Shown here: piece after piece, positions 23,909-30,378 of the stretch
Position numbering within the stretch: the stretch's first letter is position 1
How the letters are laid out: each line of letters starts with the position of its first letter
From: Chloroflexota bacterium
Lineage (GTDB): Bacteria > Chloroflexota > Chloroflexia > Chloroflexales > Chloroflexaceae
Length of the DNA stretch: 33,127 bases
Assembly: GCA_030550625.1 (NCBI GenBank)
Contig: JAUQOZ010000134.1
Coordinates: forward strand, 1-33,127
Reading direction: 5' to 3'
The notes under the pieces: model-generated
Seen by the model: the letters and a program-made list of their open reading frames with translations, nothing else
What the model was told of the DNA's origin: nothing
The model's database searches: none
Program-made: the position numbers and the translations under genes

Positions 23909-25047
23909 CGATCGATGTTGCCGCTTATCGTGCCGAGTTTCCGATTACCGAACGCTACGCCTTCCTCAGCCACGCTGCCGTCTCGCCGCTGAGCCGGCGG
24001 GTGCAGGCTGCCGTGCAAGCCTATCTCGACCACGCCGCCCGCGAGCCGTTTCTGGCCGTCTTTCCGCAGGTGATGGCCCAGTTTGCCGAGCTGAAACAGC
24101 GACTGGCCCGCCTGATCAACGCGGCCTCGCCCGACGAGATCGTGTTCATGCCCAACACTGCCGCTGGCATCAATACTGCCGCCGTCAGTTTGCCGCTGCG
24201 CCCCGGCGATAATGTGCTGGTGCTTGATGGCGATTATCCGGCGAATGTCTACCCTTGGCAGCAGTTGGCGTACCGGGGGGTGCTGGTGAAGGTAGTGCCG
24301 CAACACAAGGGCGGCCTTGACCTTGACCTGCTCGTGCGCCGGATCGATCACCGCACCCGCGTGATTGCCCTCAGCACGGCGATGTTTGCTACCGGCTTTC
24401 GCAATGATCTGGCCGCGGTAGGCCAGATTTGCCGCGAGCGCGGGATCTATTTCGTGGTTGATGCGATCCAGACCCTCGGCGCCTTTCCGCTCGATGTGCA
24501 GGCGTGGCACATCGATATGCTGGCTTGTGGTTCGCAGAAATGGCTGCTGTCAACGCCGGGAAGCGGCTTTCTCTACGTGCGGCGCGAGCTGATCCGCGAT
24601 CTGGTGCCGGGGGCGTATGTTGGCGCGGCCAGCAGCGTGAGCGGGCAGAATTATCTCGATTACAACCTGACCCTGCCTGAAACCGCCGAGCGATTTACGC
24701 TGGGTACGCCGAATGTGGCCAATAACCTCGCGCTGTTGGCGGCAGTGACGATGCTGCAAGAGGTGGGGATCGAGCGGATTGAGCGCCAGATTAACACGCT
24801 GGTGGCGGCGCTGATCGACGATCTGCGCGAACGCGGTTACCAACTGGCCGCCGATACCGCCCCTGAACATCGCAGCGGGATTGTGGTGGCACTGGTCGAT
24901 AACCCCAACGCCGTTTCCCACCGGCTCAACGAGGCGGGGATCGTGGTGACGCCGCGCGGCGCTGGCGTGCGCATCGCGCCCCACTTCTACAATACGCTCG
25001 ATGAAGTGTTGCGAGTGGGAGAGGCGCTCGACGCCGCTACCAAGTGA
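23905..25047 (+). CDS. Class V aminotransferase (cysteine desulfurase/isopenicillin N epimerase-like PLP enzyme)
   Basis: 380 residues. This is a fold-type I PLP enzyme: FVVDAIQTLG places Asp186 and Gln189 against the cofactor, and ACGSQKWLL places the Schiff-base Lys at 212. N-terminal FPITERYAFLSHAAVSPLS and FTLGTPNVANN are typical of the isopenicillin N epimerase/kynureninase-like branch of class V. I see no clear flexible-loop Cys of a true cysteine desulfurase, so NifS/SufS function is not assumed. It overlaps the hydrolase gene by 4 bp and is probably its metabolic partner. After the stop codon the DNA enters a repeat-rich intergenic stretch. Confidence 0.88.
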   Translation: MTIDVAAYRAEFPITERYAFLSHAAVSPLSRRVQAAVQAYLDHAAREPFLAVFPQVMAQFAELKQRLARLINAASPDEIVFMPNTAAGINTAAVSLPLRPGDNVLVLDGDYPANVYPWQQLAYRGVLVKVVPQHKGGLDLDLLVRRIDHRTRVIALSTAMFATGFRNDLAAVGQICRERGIYFVVDAIQTLGAFPLDVQAWHIDMLACGSQKWLLSTPGSGFLYVRRELIRDLVPGAYVGAASSVSGQNYLDYNLTLPETAERFTLGTPNVANNLALLAAVTMLQEVGIERIERQINTLVAALIDDLRERGYQLAADTAPEHRSGIVVALVDNPNAVSHRLNEAGIVVTPRGAGVRIAPHFYNTLDEVLRVGEALDAATK

Positions 25048-25239
25048 AAGGCGCAGAGGGGGCAAAGACGCGAAGGGTTTAACGCAAAGGCGCGAAGAAC
25101 GCAAAGGACGCGAAGTTTTTTGGAACATGGTACCAGCAAGCTGGAGGCCATCCTAACAACATCTTAGTGTCCTTCGCGACCTTTGCGTCTTTGCGTTTAT
25201 ATCATCCTCTGCGCCTTTGCTCCCTCTGCGTCTTTGCCT
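25048..25239. repeat. Inverted array of CGCAAAGG/CGCGAAG-type intergenic repeats
   Basis: The left part holds repeated units such as GGCAAAGACGCGAAGG, ACGCAAAGGCGCGAAG and ACGCAAAGGACGCGAAG. After about 50 bp of unrelated DNA, the right part holds their complements (CCTTCGCGACCTTTGCGTC, CTTTGCGTCTTTGCG and others). The arms can pair imperfectly. The stretch separates two convergent genes and contains no supported coding sequence. Confidence 0.75.
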
Positions 25240-26313
25240 CTATCCGATGGCGCGCAACCGGTCGAGGATAGTCTGCGCACTGCGTGTCCACGGCCACTCA
25301 CGGGCCCGGATAGCGGCTTGCGCACCGAGCGCGCGGGCCTCATCGCGCTGGCGATGCACGCGTCGCAACAACTCCACCAGCGCATCAACGTCTGGCTCGG
25401 CCCACTGCGCACCGGCGTAGAGGCCACTCGTGGCGCCGGTCGGCGTCAAGCCACGGATTGGCAAAGGATAGCCACACGTTTCGTCGAGAAACGTGGTCAG
25501 ACCGCTCCACGCGGTCGCGATCACCGGCACCCCGCACGCCATCGCCTCAAGTGCTGGCATTCCCCACCCCTCGCCCCGGCTAGGCAAGACAAAGCAATCA
25601 GCGCTGCGATAGAGTTCGGCCATGCGCACCGGGCTAAAGGTCTGGTTATAGAGCACGGCCACCGGCGGGGCCTGCTCGCCGAGCGCCGCTGCCAATTCGC
25701 GTAGCGGGTTGCCGGCGGCACGATGGTCAATCTTCAACACCAACACTACCGGATCATGGGGTTGAAACGCAGCCCGGTACGCCGCCAACAACACATCCCA
25801 ACCCTTGCGCTTGCTCCACTCAAACACTGAAACAAAGACGGTGCGATCGGCCAGATCGCGGCGCGGCGAACCGGGAGTAAAGACCTCCAGATCCACCCCT
25901 AGCGGTACGACATAGACTGGCCGGGTCACGCCGCTGGCGATAAACACCTCCCGCCCCCACGCGGTCGGCGTCCAGACTTCATCCATCAGGTTGGCCTGCT
26001 CAACCCAATGGGCCGGCAAGCGATCGGTTTCGAGCATGGTAAAACCGATGCGGTACGCGCCGCTATTTTTGCAAAACAAATCGCCGCGGCCATACACCAC
26101 TTGCGGCACATCGAGCCGGATGGGCAACTGTTGCAGCGAGCGGATATGCGGCGGGATGACGCCGTATATATGCTCGACGACATCGACATCGAACAAGTAG
26201 AGCGGGCGTACCGGTAGACCGGCATCGGTCAGCGCGGCCACAATCGCTTGTGACGAGCTGCTATAGCCGGTCGGCGAAGCGAAGGTTGAATGCCAAACAA
26301 GGTGCGGATGCAT
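25240..26313 (-). CDS. GT4-family glycosyltransferase
   Basis: 357 residues, GT-B fold. The N-terminal half (MHPHLVWHSTFASPTGYSSS) is the acceptor side. The C-terminal half contains VFVSVFEWSKRKGWDVLLAA (donor-binding start), then PSRGEGWGMPALEAMACGVPVIA, with the E-x7-E motif of GT4 retaining transferases. It should transfer a sugar from a nucleotide donor to a cell-envelope glycan or lipid on the cytoplasmic face; the sugar is unknown. No clear ribosome binding site precedes the ATG. The gene lies 50 bp after the small coiled-coil gene and is the last member of the minus-strand polysaccharide block. Confidence 0.92.
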   Translation of the reverse strand: MHPHLVWHSTFASPTGYSSSSQAIVAALTDAGLPVRPLYLFDVDVVEHIYGVIPPHIRSLQQLPIRLDVPQVVYGRGDLFCKNSGAYRIGFTMLETDRLPAHWVEQANLMDEVWTPTAWGREVFIASGVTRPVYVVPLGVDLEVFTPGSPRRDLADRTVFVSVFEWSKRKGWDVLLAAYRAAFQPHDPVVLVLKIDHRAAGNPLRELAAALGEQAPPVAVLYNQTFSPVRMAELYRSADCFVLPSRGEGWGMPALEAMACGVPVIATAWSGLTTFLDETCGYPLPIRGLTPTGATSGLYAGAQWAEPDVDALVELLRRVHRQRDEARALGAQAAIRAREWPWTRSAQTILDRLRAIG

Positions 26314-26363
26314 AGGATAAAGGAGGGGTCACAGCGCTGCTGTGACCATACTGTGAGCGCAGG

Positions 26364-26741
26364 TTATTCTTCCAGCGCGGCCAAGCGTTCGGCCAGCGCC
26401 TGCCGGGCCGCCCGTTCAGTGTCGAGATGAGCAATCAAGCTCTCGACAATACGAGTTAGCGTGGCGAGCGTTTCATAAATCCGGGCTAACTCCGGCCCCG
26501 CCAGCCCCCACGCCAACCGGCGGTGCAAGCTTGCCAGCAGCGAATTATCTGACGACGTAAGCGCCCATAACGAACGCAAGGCATTGACTTGCTCGGCCAA
26601 ATACGCATCACGGGTCAGAAACTCGCTGAGAGCAACAAATTGGCTATAGTCAACCGCTGGGTTGCTCAACGCACGCGCAACCGCCGTCGCAAGCGGCTCG
26701 TCGTCGCGTGGATTGACGATGATCGGGCCGTGAGAAGTCAT
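26364..26741 (-). CDS. Small coiled-coil protein of unknown function
   Basis: 125 residues, beginning MTSHGPIIVNPRDDEPLA. The ATG at 26741 is chosen because AGGAG lies eight bases upstream; an upstream start would add residues that overlap this site. The sequence is helical with no membrane segment, and the last 40 residues (LARIYETLATLTRIVESLIAHLDTERAARQALAERLAALEE region) form a leucine-rich coiled coil. The C-terminal tail of the tandem glycosyltransferase at the right edge is also a charged helix, so both may act as scaffolds for glycosyltransferases. I do not recognise a family. Confidence 0.75.
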   Translation of the reverse strand: MTSHGPIIVNPRDDEPLATAVARALSNPAVDYSQFVALSEFLTRDAYLAEQVNALRSLWALTSSDNSLLASLHRRLAWGLAGPELARIYETLATLTRIVESLIAHLDTERAARQALAERLAALEE

Positions 26742-26759
26742 TGTAGGAACTCCTATGAA

Positions 26760-26784
26760 CGTGCGGCAGTGTGACTGCCGCACG
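26760..26784. repeat. Perfect palindromic hairpin with GCGGCAGT core
   Basis: Arms 26760-26770 and 26774-26784 pair over 11 bp with loop GTG. It lies immediately upstream of the coiled-coil gene start, between that gene and the epimerase gene, and shares its core with the repeats at 26835-26934 and the trpD leader. Confidence 0.7.
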
Positions 26785-26834
26785 CCATACCAACAACTTC
26801 AGCGCTGAAGCAATAGGTGGCGCTGATATACTCT

Positions 26835-26934
26835 TGCGGCAGTGTCCTGCCACTCCACAACCGCAGGACAAGGCAGCAGGCCAAGCTTTAAGCATGCGGC
26901 AGTGTCCTGCCGCACTCCATAACCGCAGAACAAG
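26835..26934. repeat. Two direct repeats of about 40 bp containing a GCGGCAGTGTCCTGCC hairpin
   Basis: Copies start at 26835 and 26895, exactly 60 bp apart. Both begin TGCGGCAGTGTCCTGCC and continue with near-identical sequence to ACAAGGC. The second copy can form a GCGGCAG/CTGCCGC hairpin. They lie just beyond the epimerase stop codon. The gap 26742-26949 holds no supported gene. Confidence 0.75.
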
Positions 26935-26949
26935 GCGCCGGGTCAAACT

Positions 26950-27969
26950 CTAGCGGAACAAATGCAGGTTATCGCGGATCCAACCCACCATGCGCTCAAT
27001 CCCCTCGTAGACCGAAACGCGCGGTTCCCAGCCCAATTCCTGCTTGGCCAGCGCAATATCGCTGATATAGACCGGCTGATCGCCGGGCCGCCAATCGCTA
27101 TAGCGCACAGAGATCTCGCGGCCAATCAAACGGCTCAGCACCGGGCCGAACTCAGCCCAAATCGACAAGGCGTTGTGGGGGCCGCCGCCGATATTGTAGA
27201 TATGGCCGCTCACCTGATCAATCCGCTCGAGCGCGGCCATATACGCCGCGATCAGATCATCAACGTACAGCATATCGCGCACCTGCTTGCCGTCACCATA
27301 GATCGTGATCGGACGATCGAGCAGGGCCGCGATCGCAAAGTGCGCCGCCCAACCCTGATCCTCGACTCCAAACTGGCGCGGGCCATAGATGCATGACTGG
27401 CGGAAGACCACCGTCTTGAGGCCGTAGATGCGGGCATAATCACGCACGTACTGGTCGGCGGCGCCTTTGCTGCAACCGTAGGGCGAATGGAAATCGAGCA
27501 ACTGATGCTCAGGCACGCCGTTGGGCAAATCGCGGTAGCGATAGCGGGTGGCCTCCTCGACTACTGCCACCGTCTCCATCCCGCCGTACACCTTATTGGT
27601 TGACGAGAAAAAGACAATCGGCGGTTTAGGGGCAAGACGAGCCGCTTCAAGAATATTGAGCGTACCGAGCGCATTGATCTCGAAATCGCTGCGCGGATCT
27701 TTCACCGAGGTGGTGACGGCGACTTGGCCAGCAAGATGATAAACGATGCGATGGCCGGGGATCACGGCCTGCATAGCCGCGGCATCGCGAATATCTGCTT
27801 GCACAAAACGCAGCCGGTCGCCATACCGTTCTTGCAACCATGCCAGATTGAGCGGTGTGCGGGGACGGCTCAGATTATCAACAATGGTCACCTGTTCGCC
27901 ATGACTAAGCAAGTAATCGGCCAGATTGCAGCCGATAAAACCTGCGCCGCCGGTAATAAGATGGGTCAT
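26950..27969 (-). CDS. SDR-family NDP-sugar epimerase/dehydratase, CDP-paratose 2-epimerase-like
   Basis: 339 residues, an extended short-chain dehydrogenase. GGAGFIG (7-13) binds NAD, and SSTNKVYGG and Tyr164/Lys168 (YGCSK) form the catalytic site. The run DLPNGVPEHQLLDFHSPYGC and the block QSCIYGPRQFGVEDQGWAAHF are characteristic of CDP-tyvelose/paratose 2-epimerases rather than GalE, although UDP- or dTDP-sugar use is possible. It should make a modified sugar nucleotide for the nearby glycosyltransferases. GAGGTGG lies eight bases before the ATG. It has its own promoter at 28013-28021. Confidence 0.88.
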   Translation of the reverse strand: MTHLITGGAGFIGCNLADYLLSHGEQVTIVDNLSRPRTPLNLAWLQERYGDRLRFVQADIRDAAAMQAVIPGHRIVYHLAGQVAVTTSVKDPRSDFEINALGTLNILEAARLAPKPPIVFFSSTNKVYGGMETVAVVEEATRYRYRDLPNGVPEHQLLDFHSPYGCSKGAADQYVRDYARIYGLKTVVFRQSCIYGPRQFGVEDQGWAAHFAIAALLDRPITIYGDGKQVRDMLYVDDLIAAYMAALERIDQVSGHIYNIGGGPHNALSIWAEFGPVLSRLIGREISVRYSDWRPGDQPVYISDIALAKQELGWEPRVSVYEGIERMVGWIRDNLHLFR

Positions 27970-28012
27970 GGATTTGCCACCTCATGAGTCAATACAAAAT
28001 AATTTCCTGCCA

Positions 28013-28021
28013 ATTATAGCA
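28013..28021 (-). promoter_or_regulatory. Extended -10 promoter of the epimerase gene
   Basis: The minus strand reads TGC-TATAAT, a perfect extended -10 with a poor -35. Transcription would start near 28006, about 37 bases before the ATG. Confidence 0.65.
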
Positions 28022-28035
28022 TAGTGACCAACACA

Positions 28036-28074
28036 GCTAACGCCGGCGGCCTGTGTCGGCGCACCGGCGTTAGC
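28036..28074 (-). terminator. Stem-loop after the FG-GAP protein gene
   Basis: GCTAACGCCGG (28036-28046) pairs perfectly with 28064-28074 across a 17-base loop. It starts 20 bp after the stop codon. The following minus-strand bases (TGTGTTGG) are only mildly U-rich, so termination may be partial. Confidence 0.5.
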
Positions 28075-28093
28075 TTGAGAGATGATCACGCAA

Positions 28094-30178
28094 CTAACGG
28101 GCAATGTACGGCGTAAACGTACGATACACCACCGCAACCTTCCGAACCGTAACGTTCATTGTCACTGCCGGCAAACTAGGCGTACTGACAGTCAACGTGA
28201 CGGGGTAAACACCGTTCGCAACGCTAGCCGCATTTACCGTAATCACGACCTTGCTCAGCGTTGTACTACTCACTGTCGAGCTGCTCAGCGTGGCCGAAAC
28301 AATATTGTGGCTATCGCCGCTTTCGCTCAAACTTAGGGTAAGGGGTCTACCGTCACGCGAGCTAAGCGCGATTTCAAACGTCTCAGGCCTCGCGCCATCG
28401 GTGAGCACAAACAGATCTGTAGTAGCTGCCCATAATCCGGGCAAGTTAAGCACGCCATCATTCGTAGCCGATCGGCGAAATTGCGGCCACGGCGCACTGT
28501 AAGCCGGAACCGTCTGGTAGCCGGGTGGCGGCGTTTGGGCCGGAAAGACCGAAGCAAGATTCGTCCACGCATAGAGGTGGGCCGTGATTGGCGGCGCTGC
28601 GCTGGGGCCATTGACAAATTGATGCCCGCCGCCGATCACGACATCCAGCACCCCATCACCATTGATATCACCAACTGCCGGCGTCGCTTTTACGGTATAC
28701 CACGCATAGAGCGATGGCTGAGCGCCGCATGCCGGCGAGAGATAGCAGGTCATCTGCTGGCCGTCGTAACCACGTAAGATGACCACACTCCAGAAATTAG
28801 CCGTTAACACCTCAACGATTCCATCGCCATTGATATCAGCAATGACTGGCGACTGCAAATGGCCGCCATTTGGATCGTTGAAGCGGACGTTCGGATCCAG
28901 CGAGAAGTTGGCGCTATACGGAATTGTTCGCCATTTCGGCGTAGGGTTTTCAGGATCCCATGCGATCGTTTCGCTGTGCGGAATCCCATCATCGCCTGCC
29001 CACCCCACATTCACGACAATCTCTAGCTTCCCATCACCATCAATATCACCGAGGGCTGGCGATGACTCAACACATTCGGGAGCATTAAGCGTTTGTAACA
29101 CTGCGCCATCGCTTAACCGAAAGATCTTAACCCAACGCCCCTGCTTCGTGACAGGAGTGTTAATATTGCTAATTGGCAACCAACAACTCGAACCGATCAC
29201 CAATTCGCTGCCGGGATTGCTGGCTAACACATCACCAATCGCCGGCGAAGAATAGAGCGCCTGATCGACATAGGTGCGCCAGATAAAGCCGGTGTGGAAC
29301 TCGATCCGCTTGGGGTTGCGCGGCGCGGTATCAAAGGCATATAGAAAACCGCCGTCTTGGGTCGAAGGATTGAGATAATGGTTGGCAGTAATATCGGTGG
29401 CCGCTATCAGCTCAAGCTCAGGATCGTTGTCAATATTGTAGAAAATCGGCGTTGACCAGATGGTATCAGCAGCATGATAATACCAGCGCACCGTATAGGT
29501 GGTGCTGGTGACAGCGCTGAGGAGATAGAGGTTGCGATCTAACCCGCCGAAGGCGATTTCTAGCTTGCCATCGCCATCAGCATCTGCCAGCGCAACCGAA
29601 GCGACCACACCGTACAGATCTTCAGCCGGATAGCCTTGCTGCTGCTGCCATTGGCGCAGGCTAAACCGCCAAGCGATTTGACCGGTGATACCATTAACTG
29701 CTACGATCCCGCCATCGCAGTTTGATTCTAGTATTGTACCATAGCCAACAACAATATATGGCACGCCATCACCCAGCAACTCGCCGACGACCGGACTACT
29801 GTTCCCCACATAATCATCGCTTTTCGGCGAACACGGCGCTGGCAGCAACTGCACTGGCGGCCAGAGTTGTGTTCCATTCGCTCGGCGTGCGTGCAAGAAA
29901 CCATCACTCGTGACGACCGCCACCTCTTTGTGATTGGCTGCATTTCCATCGATCTCGGCGATCACTGGCGAACTGCGAATAATTGGCGCACTGCCAAGAT
30001 TGATCCCATGGCGGGCAGTCGTATCTACACCAGTGCCATAGGAGACTGGGTGCGTCCAACCCGGCAGCGGCGGCGGTTGATCGGCATAGCCGGCTCGTGC
30101 GATTGGGGATGGGATCACGGTGGTGAGCACCAACAGCGTCCCTATCAGTAGGATGGATAGAGGGATATACCGCTTCAT
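28094..30178 (-). CDS. Secreted FG-GAP/VCBS-repeat beta-propeller protein
   Basis: 694 residues from ATG 30178, chosen because GGAG lies seven bases upstream and the signal peptide (MKRYIPLSILLIGTLLVLTT) starts there. Repeats with Asp-rich calcium-binding loops recur: ALADADGDGKLEIAFGG, ALGDIDGDGKLEIVVNV, VIADINGDGIVEVLTAN and AVGDINGDGVLDVVIGG. These build a seven-bladed-type propeller as in integrin alpha subunits and many bacterial surface proteins. A short Ig-like domain follows (about 590-680). The protein ends YRTFTPYIAR, sharing the terminal motif of the two other large secreted proteins. Ligand and function are unknown. The promoter is probably TGC-TATGCT at 30217-30225. Confidence 0.9.
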   Translation of the reverse strand: MKRYIPLSILLIGTLLVLTTVIPSPIARAGYADQPPPLPGWTHPVSYGTGVDTTARHGINLGSAPIIRSSPVIAEIDGNAANHKEVAVVTSDGFLHARRANGTQLWPPVQLLPAPCSPKSDDYVGNSSPVVGELLGDGVPYIVVGYGTILESNCDGGIVAVNGITGQIAWRFSLRQWQQQQGYPAEDLYGVVASVALADADGDGKLEIAFGGLDRNLYLLSAVTSTTYTVRWYYHAADTIWSTPIFYNIDNDPELELIAATDITANHYLNPSTQDGGFLYAFDTAPRNPKRIEFHTGFIWRTYVDQALYSSPAIGDVLASNPGSELVIGSSCWLPISNINTPVTKQGRWVKIFRLSDGAVLQTLNAPECVESSPALGDIDGDGKLEIVVNVGWAGDDGIPHSETIAWDPENPTPKWRTIPYSANFSLDPNVRFNDPNGGHLQSPVIADINGDGIVEVLTANFWSVVILRGYDGQQMTCYLSPACGAQPSLYAWYTVKATPAVGDINGDGVLDVVIGGGHQFVNGPSAAPPITAHLYAWTNLASVFPAQTPPPGYQTVPAYSAPWPQFRRSATNDGVLNLPGLWAATTDLFVLTDGARPETFEIALSSRDGRPLTLSLSESGDSHNIVSATLSSSTVSSTTLSKVVITVNAASVANGVYPVTLTVSTPSLPAVTMNVTVRKVAVVYRTFTPYIAR

Positions 30179-30216
30179 ACAACAACTCCGGCAGCGACGA
30201 TACATTCACTGACACC

Positions 30217-30225
30217 AGCATAGCA
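30217..30225 (-). promoter_or_regulatory. Weak extended -10 promoter candidate for the FG-GAP gene
   Basis: The minus strand reads TGC-TATGCT about 40 bp before the start codon; no good -35 is seen. Confidence 0.3.
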
Positions 30226-30284
30226 GATGGATCGAACATCTACATAACCAGACAAGGGTACGCGGAGAGGCTCAATCCCACCCA

Positions 30285-30334
30285 CCAAAATAATAAACGC
30301 CATTGCCAGTGGAATCAGTTCAACCGGCAACGGC
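30285..30334 (-). terminator. Rho-independent terminator of the tandem glycosyltransferase gene
   Basis: Arms 30323-30334 and 30299-30310 pair over 12 bp including two G-U pairs, with a 12-base loop. The minus strand continues GTTTATTATTTTGG, a U-rich tract. It starts 45 bp beyond the stop codon. Confidence 0.75.
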
Positions 30335-30378
30335 TCGTTATCATGCATGCAACAGAGACAAGCGCCGTTTACAGGGCA

